The translations under genes and the position numbers were made by a program. Shown here in pieces: positions 1-8,827 of a stretch of 64,000 nucleotides of DNA. Origin of the DNA: Akkermansia muciniphila. Its GTDB lineage: Bacteria; Verrucomicrobiota; Verrucomicrobiia; Opitutales; Opitutaceae. The notes under the pieces were generated by a model. That model did not search any database and was not told the origin of the DNA. It was given only the letters and a program-made list of their open reading frames with translations. Each line of letters starts with the position of its first letter. Position 1 is the stretch's first letter. The stretch covers positions 31,064 to 95,063 of the forward strand of contig CAMCZZ010000012.1 in NCBI GenBank assembly GCA_945888375.1, given 5' to 3'.

Positions 1-786
1 TGCGATCTCGATACGCAATCCAATGCCTCGATCTGGCTTCTGCGCCTAGAACGCTGGAACCGTCTCGTTTCCGGCACCCGTGGCACGGTATTTACTCTGT
101 TCCAACCGGATCCCCCGGCGCTGGCCGATCTGATCGTGCGCGATGTCGTGGAGGATAGGGAAGGGAGAAGGATCCTCCCTGGTCTGGATCTGCTCCCGAC
201 CAGCTTTAATCTCGTCGATCTGGAGGCCGACTATAGCGGCCCGCCAGGCAAACCCGCCTACGTCCACTTCCGCGAAGCGCTTTCCACCGTCGAGGCGGAT
301 TATGACTTCGTCCTGTTTGATTGCCCGCCCAACGTCCTCCGCGCCTCGCAGTGCGGCGTTTTTTCCGCCGCCGAGATCTACGTCCCCGCCAACCCCGACG
401 CCCTTTCTTTGATCGGGTTTACCCTCCTGGTGGAAAAGCTCGCCTCCTTCCACGACACCGCCGCCGGTTTCCGCCGCCATGCCCTCGGCCCGGCCGCACA
501 AATCGAGGGCATCCTGTTCAATGCGGTGAAAAGCAACACGGACGTGGAGGTGCCAAAAATGCGCATGCAGCTGCGCCTGAACCAGTTCAAAACAGCCAAA
601 CGCGTGGCACGCGGCGCGAAAATCTTCGCCGCCCAGGTGCGCGATGCCACCGTCGTGCGCCGGGCCGTGACCCTAGGCCTGCCCGTGGCCCTTGTCTCGG
701 CTGAGACGGCCGCCGATTCCAGCGGTATCATCGCCGATTACCGGGCCCTGACCCGCGAACTCTTGCTCCACACCCTCTCGGTATGA
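1..786 (+). CDS. ParA/MinD-type ATPase, 5' end outside window
   Basis: The frame is open from base 1, so the N-terminus with the Walker A loop lies upstream. The visible part starts with CDLDTQSNAS, the conserved stretch that follows the deviant Walker A motif in ParA ATPases (usually DLDPQGNAS/T). A second motif, FVLFDCPPN near 307-333, is the family's Walker B-like segment. About 260 residues are visible, close to a full family member. ParA proteins drive plasmid or chromosome segregation or position large complexes by ATP-dependent DNA binding. No ParB-like gene follows; the stop overlaps the next start (ATGA at 783-786), so the unknown downstream protein is a likely partner. Family call is firm; the cargo is unknown. 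Confidence 0.88.
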   Translation, partial: CDLDTQSNASIWLLRLERWNRLVSGTRGTVFTLFQPDPPALADLIVRDVVEDREGRRILPGLDLLPTSFNLVDLEADYSGPPGKPAYVHFREALSTVEADYDFVLFDCPPNVLRASQCGVFSAAEIYVPANPDALSLIGFTLLVEKLASFHDTAAGFRRHALGPAAQIEGILFNAVKSNTDVEVPKMRMQLRLNQFKTAKRVARGAKIFAAQVRDATVVRRAVTLGLPVALVSAETAADSSGIIADYRALTRELLLHTLSV

Positions 787-1721
787 CTCCCAGACCCTCT
801 CCCGCAGAAAATAGACCGCTGCGCGCACACACCACCCCCGAACAATGGGACGAACTGCGCCTAGCCTTCCACCGCTCCCTGCTGGCAGACACGCCCCTTT
901 CAAGCCTGGCCCAAAATATCGATGGCTGCGCCTGGAACGTGGAGGGACCCGAGGAAAAGCCCTCCGCCTATATCGATCTCTCCCACCAGGAACTGCTCCT
1001 CCGGCTGCGCGCCCGCAACCTCCCTCCCATCCTGATCGACCATCTGGCCGATATCCTGCGGGGCACGCTCGCCTTTGACGAATCCTTCGGCGCCATGGTG
1101 GAGATCGCCAACAAAGCCGAGGCCCGCACCGATCCGGTGCAGCGCAATCTCGAACGCCTCGGCATCCCGCCCGACTTCCCCACCGAGCTATGCTGCTTCA
1201 CCCCGGGCACCCACCAATTCTGCACCCGCGAGGGCTTGGTTAAACTGATCGACTTCCTGATGTTCTCCCGCAGCGCCTCGCGCCAGGTCATCGTGGGTGG
1301 AGAATTTCGCGATCTCCTCAACGCGATCGTCCATATCGACGAGGCAACCCTCGCCCGCCTACTCCCCTTTCGGCTGAAAACGACCGGCCTGCATCTGGTC
1401 GAAGCCATCGGCCTGCTGGTCCGCCCGCTGGGGATTGAAGAAAGAGTCATGCTCGCCCGCTCCCCCGCCAGCACACCGGTGGAACTGAAACAACAAGTCG
1501 CCCGCCGCGTGGATTATTTCCAGGACCAGACCGCACACCTGCGCCAATCGCTGAAGAGCGGCATGCCCCTGCCCCGTCTCGTCGTTTCCCTCGACGACCT
1601 CAGCGTGGAATCAGCCGTCGCCGCGCTGCTCGCCCCCCACCTCGCGCCGCTCCGCACCGTCGAGTCCCCAAAACCACCCCGTCCCAGCCTGCTGCAGAGA
1701 CTTTTCCTACGCCGGGGCTGA
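783..1721 (+). CDS. Hypothetical protein coupled to ParA-like ATPase
   Basis: A 312-residue protein I do not recognise. The ATG overlaps the ParA stop by four bases (ATGA), which implies translational coupling and a shared job. It is predicted soluble: no signal peptide or membrane helix is visible. It looks mostly alpha-helical, with a central Cys-containing stretch (TELCCFTPGTHQFCTREG, about residues 137-154) and a basic, proline-rich tail ending LLQRLFLRRG that could be amphipathic. The position is that of a ParB or adaptor protein, but no helix-turn-helix or ParB box is seen. The stop abuts the stop of the convergent gene at 1722 with no spacer. Confidence 0.7.
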   Translation: MTPRPSPAENRPLRAHTTPEQWDELRLAFHRSLLADTPLSSLAQNIDGCAWNVEGPEEKPSAYIDLSHQELLLRLRARNLPPILIDHLADILRGTLAFDESFGAMVEIANKAEARTDPVQRNLERLGIPPDFPTELCCFTPGTHQFCTREGLVKLIDFLMFSRSASRQVIVGGEFRDLLNAIVHIDEATLARLLPFRLKTTGLHLVEAIGLLVRPLGIEERVMLARSPASTPVELKQQVARRVDYFQDQTAHLRQSLKSGMPLPRLVVSLDDLSVESAVAALLAPHLAPLRTVESPKPPRPSLLQRLFLRRG

Positions 1722-1976
1722 TCAAGGCCGCGTCGCCGCCTCCAAAGCCGCGATCCGCGCCAGGGCATCCTCGCGACCCGTCCCGCATAAATCCTCTGCC
1801 GGACGGAGGCTCACGCAAAACGCCGGGCGCTCCGGGCGCCCGAAAAGCGCGCACCGCAAGTCAGGCAACAGTTGCACGCAACGCACTCCGGCCGGCTTGC
1901 CCCCGGGCATACCCGGGATCGGGCTGGAGATGCTCGGGGCGATGCAACACGCCCCGCAACCTGCACGACAGTCCAT
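1722..1976 (-). CDS. YkgJ family cysteine cluster protein
   Basis: An 84-residue protein with the Cys-rich signature of the YkgJ/UPF0153 family (putative metal-binding cluster proteins): CRAGCGACC at residues 3-11, then further cysteines in the CVQLLPDLRC, FC and LC segments. The family is thought to bind zinc or an iron-sulfur cluster; its biochemical role is not established. I chose the ATG at 1974-1976 because the metal-binding motif begins directly after it; a longer in-frame extension upstream would run into the DUF748 gene and is compositionally unlike protein. It lies 26 bases after the DUF748 stop on the same strand and may be co-transcribed. Confidence 0.8.
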   Translation of the reverse strand: MDCRAGCGACCIAPSISSPIPGMPGGKPAGVRCVQLLPDLRCALFGRPERPAFCVSLRPAEDLCGTGREDALARIAALEAATRP

Positions 1977-2002
1977 GGCCAGCGGAGTGGTCACGAGCCT
2001 GC

Positions 2003-5000
2003 TTACTTGAGCGCGAGGTTGATGCGAAGTCCCGCCGGCGCCGACGGGACCAGGGTGATGCGCTCGGCCGCCACTTTCCCACCCTCCAGCAAACAGCCAC
2101 GGACGGCCAGTGCCCGCGCCGTGGCGAGGGCCTCGAGTTCGGTCCGCGGGATTGCCATGCGCTCCACCAACCGCGCCTCCATCCCTGCTTCGGTCACCTC
2201 TTCCACCAAAACGGGCAGCTCCGGCCCCACCGCCTCCGGTCTCCACTCATTTCGGCCCCGCCCGTAGAATCGACTCCGGGGGCCCAGCGAACGGCGCAAG
2301 CCGCCGCTGTCCGCGCGCGCCACCGCAGCCGCAGGCTGATTCTCGGCCGGCAGCACCGCCTTTGCCGCGACCGCCCCCGGCCCCGGCCCCGGCGGCAGGC
2401 CGGCCCCGGAAACAGGGAAGGCCGCCGCATAGAGCCTGGCCAGCATGCCCGCACGCAGTTCCGGCGTGATCGACAACTCCTCAGGCGGCGGCGTATTCAC
2501 ATCCACCTGACGCCGCGCCTCCCAGGCCGCGGTCCGGACTTCCCGCTCAAGCCTGGCCAAGCCCAGGGCCTGCCCGTCCGCAACCGGATCAAAGGCCCCG
2601 ACAATATCCAGCTGAAGCGCCGGCCGCCCCGCCAACGCCTTGGCCACGGTTGCGAGTTTTGAGCGAGCCGCCTCATCCAATTCCGCCGAGCCAGCCGCGA
2701 AGTCGAGATACCCCAGCTCCTCGCTTCCTCCGCCGAAAGCCGCACCCAACAGCGAGAACGGAGAGGTGGCGGCCTTGACGAGGAGGTTGCTGAATACCCG
2801 CAACACCACCCGCCCGATGCGGAAATTGGGATCATCCAGGCTACCCCGGACCGGCAGGTCGATGACGATTCTCCCGCCGGAATCGCGCAACAAAGCCAAC
2901 GCCAGCCCGACCGGCAAAGTGGTCGCGTCCGGACTTTGGGTGGTCTCACCCAAGTAAAAGCGGTCGAGCGTGACGACGTTGTCCAAATCCACCAGGCGAT
3001 CATCCAAGCGGGCTTTCACCGCGAGGCCGAGATTGCCACTCGTCAACGAACGCCCGGCAAACTTGCCGATGTAAGGCCCCGCCCCCGGCTGCAAATCGAT
3101 ACCCTTGAGGTCCACCACCAGATCCATGAAAGCCGGCCGCCCGAGCGGATTGAGACTACCCTTGACGGAGACCGGTGCGAGGCCGTCGAACTTGCCTTGC
3201 AAAGCGAGATCCGCCCGCCCTCGAGCCTCGGAACTAAGACCGGCGATGTAGCCCTCGAAATCCGATATGCCGCCGCGGGCAAAGGGGCGGATTGAACGAT
3301 CCTCAAAACGGAAGACGCCCCGCTCAAAACGGATACGGCCGATGTCAACCGTGAGAGGGAGCGCGGGCGGCGGCGGCACAGGCGGCGCCGCCGTAACCGA
3401 TTGCGGCCCGCCCGTCCGGTTAAAAGCGAGTGAACCATCCGCGTCGATGCGCACCGCCGCGCCGGGCTCCACCAGCCGGACCTCGTCGGCGTGAAAAGCG
3501 GCCGGCGCCGAGGAGGCGCGTATGCCCGTCACTGCCAAATCAGCCCACTTAACCAAATCCTCCGCGAGCTTGCCATCGACCAATCGCAAACCGGCCAGGC
3601 CAAAGTCTCCCGCAAAAACAGCCGAGCTCTCGCGCAGTGTCGCCCTGCCCCGCGCCCGCACCGCGCCCTCCACCAACCGCACATCGGCGATGGACTCGAC
3701 ATACGGACTGAGGCCGGCCAGGGCGATTCGCTCCAGCGTGAGCTCCAGATCCGCGGCCAGAGGTTGCGCCGCCACGGTGCCCGCCACGGCGATCCGTCCG
3801 TCGCGAGGCAGGGTGACTTCGAGTTCACACGGCAGAGAAGCCGCCGGATGTTCGGTATCAATCCCGCGGACGACCAGCGAGAGACCTTCAACCCGGTGCT
3901 CCACCCGGCGCGGCGCGGTGAGATCCACCAACTCGGCCTGCACGTCAGAAAGCGAGAGCTCGGCCAGTTTGATCGCCGGATAGTCCGGAGCCACTCCGGC
4001 CTTGTCCACCGCCGGCTGCCTGGCAGGAAACGCCGGCTCCAGAAGCCGCGCCAAATCAAGCCCGGCTGCTTCCAGCGTAGCTTTGAGGCGCACTCCCTCG
4101 ATGGCGATTTTCCCGATGTCTGCACGCAAAGAGGCGGAATCAGCGGATACCGCGTTGATTGCCAGACGCCTTATCGCCAAGGCATCTTCCGCCACCCCGG
4201 GCGCGCCGAAGCGGACGTCCCGCAGCGTCACCGCCCCATTGCCGAGGCGCAAGAACGGGGCCCCACCCTTTAGATCCAGGGTAAACTCTCCCGCTACATC
4301 GAGAAAAGCCGAGCGCAGCTCACCTTTGCAGACATCATGGTAGTAAGGCGAAAAACGGGCCAAATCGATATTCTCCAACACCAATTCGCCCTTCGATTGA
4401 ATAGGGTCGGCAGAGAGGGTGCCTCTCCAAGCCAACCGCTCCCCCGCTCCCGTCACCGCCTCAAAGTGATAGGGCGAATCCGGATCACCAACCGTGTGAA
4501 ATTCCTCCAGCAAAAACGAAACCGGCCCCGCCTCAGTCGCAAAAGGACGCCCACGGCTGGCATCGCGGAAAGCCACGCGGGCATCGGTGACTTCCAAACG
4601 GCGGATCCGCAACGCCGGGGGCCTGGCCGGCTTGGCCCCGGCGGGGGTCGGCTCCGCCCCGGCCAGACGCACCAAGATGTCATCGAAATTCAGCCCGCCG
4701 CTGGCGCTTTTAAAGACGCGGGCCCGCAGACCGTCCAAGGCGATCTCTTGAAAACACACCCGGCCAGTGAGCAGCGACCAGGAGTCAAGATTGGCATAAA
4801 AGCGCCTCCAGCCGATGAACTCAGCCGCGTCCGGCGCCGCCTCGGCGACCGCCAAGCCTTCCAACGCGACCGAAAACTCCAACGGGTTGAGGCGCACCCG
4901 CTCGATTGTGACCGCACGACCCAGCGACGCGGAGAGCCGCTTGACCGCCTGGGCCCGCACGATCGGCGGCAAACCGAAAAAGCCCAAAAGCACCACCGCG

Positions 5001-5122
5001 CCCAAGAGGCCCGCCGCGCCCAGCAGCCAACGGTGCCGCCGCCAAAACGCGGGCGGACGGCCGCGCGCGGCGCGCAGTTGCTGGAGGGAGGGAGCGGAGG
5101 AATCAGTTAGGGGCCCGGGCAT
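2003..5122 (-). CDS. DUF748 / AsmA-like envelope protein
   Basis: About 1039 residues. An N-terminal membrane anchor (WLLGAAGLLGAVVLLGFFG) is followed by 'AVTIERVRLNPLEFSVALEGL', typical of DUF748 proteins. The body is a long repeat-like beta-rich region. Near the C-terminus the DUF748 segment LDFAAGSAELDEAARSKL resembles an OmpA-like element. AsmA/TamB/DUF748 proteins are periplasm-spanning and have been linked to lipid transport or outer-membrane homeostasis. The ATG at 5120-5122 is preferred; a GTG 39 bases upstream (5159-5161) is possible. No strong Shine-Dalgarno is visible for either. Exact function unknown. Confidence 0.82.
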   Translation of the reverse strand: MPGPLTDSSAPSLQQLRAARGRPPAFWRRHRWLLGAAGLLGAVVLLGFFGLPPIVRAQAVKRLSASLGRAVTIERVRLNPLEFSVALEGLAVAEAAPDAAEFIGWRRFYANLDSWSLLTGRVCFQEIALDGLRARVFKSASGGLNFDDILVRLAGAEPTPAGAKPARPPALRIRRLEVTDARVAFRDASRGRPFATEAGPVSFLLEEFHTVGDPDSPYHFEAVTGAGERLAWRGTLSADPIQSKGELVLENIDLARFSPYYHDVCKGELRSAFLDVAGEFTLDLKGGAPFLRLGNGAVTLRDVRFGAPGVAEDALAIRRLAINAVSADSASLRADIGKIAIEGVRLKATLEAAGLDLARLLEPAFPARQPAVDKAGVAPDYPAIKLAELSLSDVQAELVDLTAPRRVEHRVEGLSLVVRGIDTEHPAASLPCELEVTLPRDGRIAVAGTVAAQPLAADLELTLERIALAGLSPYVESIADVRLVEGAVRARGRATLRESSAVFAGDFGLAGLRLVDGKLAEDLVKWADLAVTGIRASSAPAAFHADEVRLVEPGAAVRIDADGSLAFNRTGGPQSVTAAPPVPPPPALPLTVDIGRIRFERGVFRFEDRSIRPFARGGISDFEGYIAGLSSEARGRADLALQGKFDGLAPVSVKGSLNPLGRPAFMDLVVDLKGIDLQPGAGPYIGKFAGRSLTSGNLGLAVKARLDDRLVDLDNVVTLDRFYLGETTQSPDATTLPVGLALALLRDSGGRIVIDLPVRGSLDDPNFRIGRVVLRVFSNLLVKAATSPFSLLGAAFGGGSEELGYLDFAAGSAELDEAARSKLATVAKALAGRPALQLDIVGAFDPVADGQALGLARLEREVRTAAWEARRQVDVNTPPPEELSITPELRAGMLARLYAAAFPVSGAGLPPGPGPGAVAAKAVLPAENQPAAAVARADSGGLRRSLGPRSRFYGRGRNEWRPEAVGPELPVLVEEVTEAGMEARLVERMAIPRTELEALATARALAVRGCLLEGGKVAAERITLVPSAPAGLRINLALK

Positions 5123-5204
5123 GACGCGACGATGCGGCCGGTCGCGTCCCCGGCAAGCCACCCCGCGCGACGCTACGGTAAAACCTGCCCGCCTCGGGAC
5201 AGAA

Positions 5205-5684
5205 TCAGGCCTTGAGCTCGTCCAGTAAGACGAGCAGCTGCGCGGCGTGGTCCTTGGTATCCACCTTCTCCGCCACCGCTAGGACCGTGCCATCCCGGTC
5301 GATCACAAAGGCCGCCCGAGCCGGCCCCTCGTAGGTTTTGCCATACATCGACTTCTCCACGATCGCCGCCGCCGCCTTGGCAAAAAGGTCGTCCGGATCA
5401 CTGGCCAGGGTGTAGCTGATTTTTTTCTTCACCGCGTATTTCAGATGCGAGCTACAGGTATCGCGGGAAAGGGCGACGAGGTGGTAGCCTCGTTTGGCAA
5501 ACTCGTCCGCCCGCGCCGCTAGGGAGTCGTTCTGTTTGTCGCAGGAACCGGTGTTGTTTCTCATGTAGACCGACACGATGGCCGGGCGGTCGAGAAGTTC
5601 GTAGAACGCGACCTCGGCTTCAGCGCCGTCGCGGACGATCTTGAGCTTAAAGGAAGTCTTTAGTTTTTGGCCGGGCTTGATCAT
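5205..5684 (-). CDS. Peroxiredoxin, PrxQ/Bcp-like (AhpC/TSA family)
   Basis: A 159-residue thioredoxin-fold protein starting at the ATG 5682-5684; a longer frame upstream adds only a poor N-terminus. The peroxidatic Cys lies in NNTGSC (Cys48), with Thr three residues before it as in PxxxTxxC. The usual Pro at -7 is replaced (VYMRNNTGSC). A second Cys at residue 77 (SRDTCSSH) sits where PrxQ-type atypical 2-Cys enzymes carry the resolving Cys. The ending 'AAFVIDRDGTVLAV' is typical of Bcp/PrxQ. Likely reduces hydroperoxides in the cytoplasm with thioredoxin. The Pro substitution makes catalytic efficiency uncertain. Confidence 0.8.
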   Translation of the reverse strand: MIKPGQKLKTSFKLKIVRDGAEAEVAFYELLDRPAIVSVYMRNNTGSCDKQNDSLAARADEFAKRGYHLVALSRDTCSSHLKYAVKKKISYTLASDPDDLFAKAAAAIVEKSMYGKTYEGPARAAFVIDRDGTVLAVAEKVDTKDHAAQLLVLLDELKA

Positions 5685-5778
5685 GGCAAAGCAAGAAGTC
5701 CCGCCGGAGGTAACCGTCAAGGGGCAGCCTGCAAATCCGCAGGCGGCCAGCCCTTGCGCAGCCCACGCAACCGCTGGC

Positions 5779-6759
5779 TCAAGGAGCCGGCGGCATCGGC
5801 GGATAAGCCTGCCGCAGACGCTCGTATTCCCCGGTTGTCACCGGGAGCACGGTGCCATGCCGAAAGCGGAAAGGGAACTGGAAGTCTGAGGCGGGAGCAA
5901 AAGCTCCGCCCTCCAGCGCGGAGGCAACGAAGGGCTTGTAGCCCTCGCCCTTGGAATAGTGGTCGAGCAAAAGACACCAGGACCGCGTCCGGCCTTCCGC
6001 ATCGGTTAAAGGAAAACAGGCCGGGCCTTCATAACCGACCAACCGCGCGAGGGAAAAATCGGTCACGTCCTGCCACGGCCCGTCGAGCCGGTCGGCCACC
6101 TCGAGGGTGATGGCCTTGTATTTCTCATCCTTGGTGAAACGGTGGTAGCGACCGCCGTCCCGCACGATGGTGGTATCGATGATCGTGGTCGGTTTTTCGA
6201 TGTAGATAAAGGGTTCGCCAAAGGTCCGGAAATCTTTCGTGCGCGCGGCCCAGATCCGGTGCCGCTGAAAATCATCACGGCCGGTGGTAGAAGCCCAAAA
6301 AACCAAATAGTCGCCCCGTTCTTCATCATGGATCGCCTCCGGCGCCCAAGTGCAGCCGGCATCAGGCGGCGCCACCTCAACCAAACGCGGGCCATGCCAG
6401 TTCACCAAGTCAGCGGTTTCCCACACCAGGAGCGATCTGCTGCCCGCACGCACCGCGCGACCCCAGTCGGGGTTGAGGTGGATGGAGAGATCCGTGGCGA
6501 TGAGATAGGCCTTACCGCCGCCCTGCGCACGCAGCACGAAGGGGTCACGCACCCCCTTTTCACCGGCAGCACTCACCAGAACCGGCCGGCCACCCTGCAA
6601 AGCCTCCCAGGTCCGGCCATCCCGGCTCAGCCCGAAATACACCTGCTCAGTCAGTGGCGTGGACTCGCCCTTGAACGTGACGAAGAGGTAGCCGCCGGGG
6701 CCTTCAGCGGCTCCGGACGCAGAGGCAATCAACAGAGTCATAAAAAGGAATTTAAACAT
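5779..6759 (-). CDS. Secreted GH43-like glycosidase
   Basis: 326 residues with a signal peptide (MFKFLFMTLLIASASGAAEG). Five-bladed beta-propeller signature of clan GH-F: an early Asp in VRDPFVL (about residue 72), TWAPEAIHDE, an Asp in TTIIDTTIVRDGGRYHRFTKDE and a Glu in GYEGPACFPL. These match the three-carboxylate layout of GH43 arabinosidases/xylosidases. The polar spacing differs from the arabinanase at 22726, so substrate need not be the same. It sits between unrelated housekeeping genes and appears monocistronic. Exported, probably periplasmic; specificity cannot be read from sequence. Confidence 0.83.
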   Translation of the reverse strand: MFKFLFMTLLIASASGAAEGPGGYLFVTFKGESTPLTEQVYFGLSRDGRTWEALQGGRPVLVSAAGEKGVRDPFVLRAQGGGKAYLIATDLSIHLNPDWGRAVRAGSRSLLVWETADLVNWHGPRLVEVAPPDAGCTWAPEAIHDEERGDYLVFWASTTGRDDFQRHRIWAARTKDFRTFGEPFIYIEKPTTIIDTTIVRDGGRYHRFTKDEKYKAITLEVADRLDGPWQDVTDFSLARLVGYEGPACFPLTDAEGRTRSWCLLLDHYSKGEGYKPFVASALEGGAFAPASDFQFPFRFRHGTVLPVTTGEYERLRQAYPPMPPAP

Positions 6760-6884
6760 GATGAAAAAAGACGCTCACACCGGGGAAAGATTAACCCGAA
6801 AGCACGTTCGGGCAATCTCGAGCACGTGGAGCCAGTCTCATCAATTCGTCCTATGCTCTCCTCACCCGCGTGCAGTCCGCCCGC

Positions 6885-7265
6885 TCAGGAGCGCGCCCCC
6901 ACCCCTGAAAAACCAGCCCAAACCGCGAGTAACCCGACTAAAATGCTCAAAACAACATAGGCTCCAGCTACCAGGAATTCACCGCGACGCAGGAGCTGAA
7001 AAGTCTCCAAGCCAAACGCGGAGAATGTCGTGAAGCCGCCCAGCAAACCCGTAAAAAGAAAAAGCCGAGCCGGGGTGGAGAACTCCGCCTGCTTGACCGA
7101 AATCCCACTCAAAAAACCGATCACCAGACACCCGGCCAAATTGATTAAAAAGGTGGCGGCCGGGAAACGCCAATCCCCCCAACGCGCCACCACCCAAATC
7201 GAAAAAAGATAACGAGTAACCGAGCCCAGAGCACCGCCCAGCGCGACTAGCAAAAGAGGTTTCAT
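6885..7265 (-). CDS. crcB: Fluoride channel FluC (CrcB)
   Basis: 126 residues, four membrane helices. Family motifs are present: GGALGSVTRYL at the N-terminus, FLINLAGCLVIGFL in helix 2, and GLLGGFTTFSAFGLET in helix 3, the Phe-box and Na+-site segment of FluC channels. FluC proteins work as antiparallel dimers that let fluoride leave the cytoplasm. The size matches the family. It starts 42 bases after rsgA's stop on the same strand. I see no fluoride riboswitch in that short spacer, so regulation is probably not by the crcB motif RNA here. Confidence 0.95.
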   Translation of the reverse strand: MKPLLLVALGGALGSVTRYLFSIWVVARWGDWRFPAATFLINLAGCLVIGFLSGISVKQAEFSTPARLFLFTGLLGGFTTFSAFGLETFQLLRRGEFLVAGAYVVLSILVGLLAVWAGFSGVGARS

Positions 7266-7307
7266 GTCGTAGGTTAAAAAAGTTATTCAAGGGCTGGGAT
7301 CGGATGC

Positions 7308-8423
7308 TTATTCCTCCCGGTGCTGCCCGTGGCGGAAGGGTTTGGCGGCGCGTTCGGCGGCCTTTTGTTTCCAGCTCGGCTTACTCGCAACCGCGCCGGG
7401 TTTGCGAAGGGCGGGCGCCTTGGCCGCCTGCTCAGCCTTCAGCTTGCGGTAGCTCGCGAGCCGCTCGAGCGGGAGCGTGCCGGCCGCCAGCGCGACGCGG
7501 ACCGCGCAGGCGGGCTCATCCTCATGACGACAGTTGGTGAAACGGCAGCCGGCCGCGACCTCGACGATGTCGGCATAGGCTTCCTCCAGCGCCTCGTCCG
7601 CGTCCCAGAGTTGCAGCTCACGCATGCCCGGGGTGTCGATGATGAGCGCGCCGCTGGGGGCGAGCACCAACTCCCGGCGGGTGGTGGTGTGGCGTCCCTT
7701 GGCATCCTTGTCTCGCACCTCTCCGGTCGGCAGCTCGGCGTCGCGCGCGAGCCGGTTGATGAGGCTGGATTTGCCGACACCCGAACTACCCACAAAGGCG
7801 AGGGTGCTCCCGGGGGTAGCATGGCCCCCAAGAAGCTTCAAACCGCGCCGGGTGTGGCTGCTGGTCACTACGATAGGCACACCGGGCACGAGCCGATCGA
7901 TCTCGGCGCGCACCGACTCGGGATCAGGGTGCAGATCCGCCTTATTTAACACGATCACGGGCTGGGCGCCGGAGTCACGCGCGGCGACGAGGAAACGCTG
8001 GATACGCTTGGGATTATAGTTCCGGTCGAGCCCGCTGACGAGGAAGACGACGTCGATGTTGGCTGCGATGATCTGCTGGGATTGCTCGCCGCCGGCCGAC
8101 TGGCGGGAGAAGCGGCTGCGACGCGGCAGCAAGGCGTGGAGTTGGGCGCGGCCCTCCGCCCCCGGACTGGGCGAAACCGCCACCCAGTCGCCCACCGCCG
8201 GATACGCCTCGGCGTCGCGTTTGGCATCGTGATGGAATTTGCCGATGCACTCCGCCAGTAATTCGCCCGAACCGGTCACCACCGCGTAATAGTGCCGGCG
8301 AAGCTCCACCACCACTCGCGCCGGCTCCAGCCCGGCGGCGGCGTGGGGGGCAAACGCGAGCGCCCAAGAGGCGTCCCAACCGTAGGGTGCCAGCGGGTGG
8401 GAAGCGGCAACGGATTCAGACAT
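7308..8423 (-). CDS. rsgA: Ribosome biogenesis GTPase RsgA
   Basis: 371 residues, circularly permuted GTPase. N-terminal OB-fold region, then the permuted G motifs in order: LNKADLHPD (G4), GSSGVGKSSLINRL (G1/P-loop) and DTPGMREL (G3). The C-terminal zinc site follows as CRFTNCRHEDEPACAV. RsgA (YjeQ) checks the decoding centre in late 30S assembly and is released on GTP hydrolysis. The tail is basic and Ala/Lys-rich. Neighbouring YhbY (50S-associated) gives a small ribosome-assembly cluster on the minus strand. Confidence 0.96.
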   Translation of the reverse strand: MSESVAASHPLAPYGWDASWALAFAPHAAAGLEPARVVVELRRHYYAVVTGSGELLAECIGKFHHDAKRDAEAYPAVGDWVAVSPSPGAEGRAQLHALLPRRSRFSRQSAGGEQSQQIIAANIDVVFLVSGLDRNYNPKRIQRFLVAARDSGAQPVIVLNKADLHPDPESVRAEIDRLVPGVPIVVTSSHTRRGLKLLGGHATPGSTLAFVGSSGVGKSSLINRLARDAELPTGEVRDKDAKGRHTTTRRELVLAPSGALIIDTPGMRELQLWDADEALEEAYADIVEVAAGCRFTNCRHEDEPACAVRVALAAGTLPLERLASYRKLKAEQAAKAPALRKPGAVASKPSWKQKAAERAAKPFRHGQHREE

Positions 8424-8463
8424 TTCGGAAGAGGGGCGGCCAAAACGCCGGCGCAGGCGGGCC

Positions 8464-8769
8464 TCAAAGCGCGACCACGCGGCGGGCAGGCTCGGCGTGG
8501 CGGCGAAAAAAGAGGGCGGTGTGTCCGACCGCGCCCACGCAGGGCGCGGCGCCCTCGGTCTCGATTTGCGCGATGAGCGCGGCGCGTTCGTGGCGATCGG
8601 CTCCCTCGAAGCGGAGTTTCACCAACTCGCGGGCCTCGAGCAGACGGGCGAATTCGCGAAAAAAAGTCGGCGTGAGCCCGGCTTTCCCGACCTTGATGGC
8701 TGGCTCGGTGGTCTGGCCGATTCCGCGCAGGCGGGTTTTTTGCGCGGCGGTAAGGGGAAGGTTTTCCAT
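8464..8769 (-). CDS. yhbY: YhbY-family CRM-domain RNA-binding protein
   Basis: 101 residues beginning at the ATG 8767-8769 (MENLPLTAAQKTRLRGIG). The protein is almost entirely a CRM/YhbY fold: LTAAQKTRLRGIGQ, then the GxxG loop variant KVGKAGLTPTFF, 'ELVKLRF', and a C-terminal stretch GAVGHTALFFRR that matches the family's 'iGr.lvlyR' end. YhbY proteins bind rRNA in the 50S assembly pathway. Its stop lies 40 bases before the rsgA start, consistent with co-transcription. An upstream in-frame extension is compositionally unlike protein. Confidence 0.92.
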   Translation of the reverse strand: MENLPLTAAQKTRLRGIGQTTEPAIKVGKAGLTPTFFREFARLLEARELVKLRFEGADRHERAALIAQIETEGAAPCVGAVGHTALFFRRHAEPARRVVAL

Positions 8770-8827
8770 GTGAGACCGACGGTGATGGGGTTGAGCGCCA
8801 AGGTCCAACCTCGAAGCAGGCATCCCT

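Noticed and set aside
7266..7307. Fluoride riboswitch before crcB
   Set aside because: Only 42 bases separate it from rsgA, with no pseudoknot-like structure.
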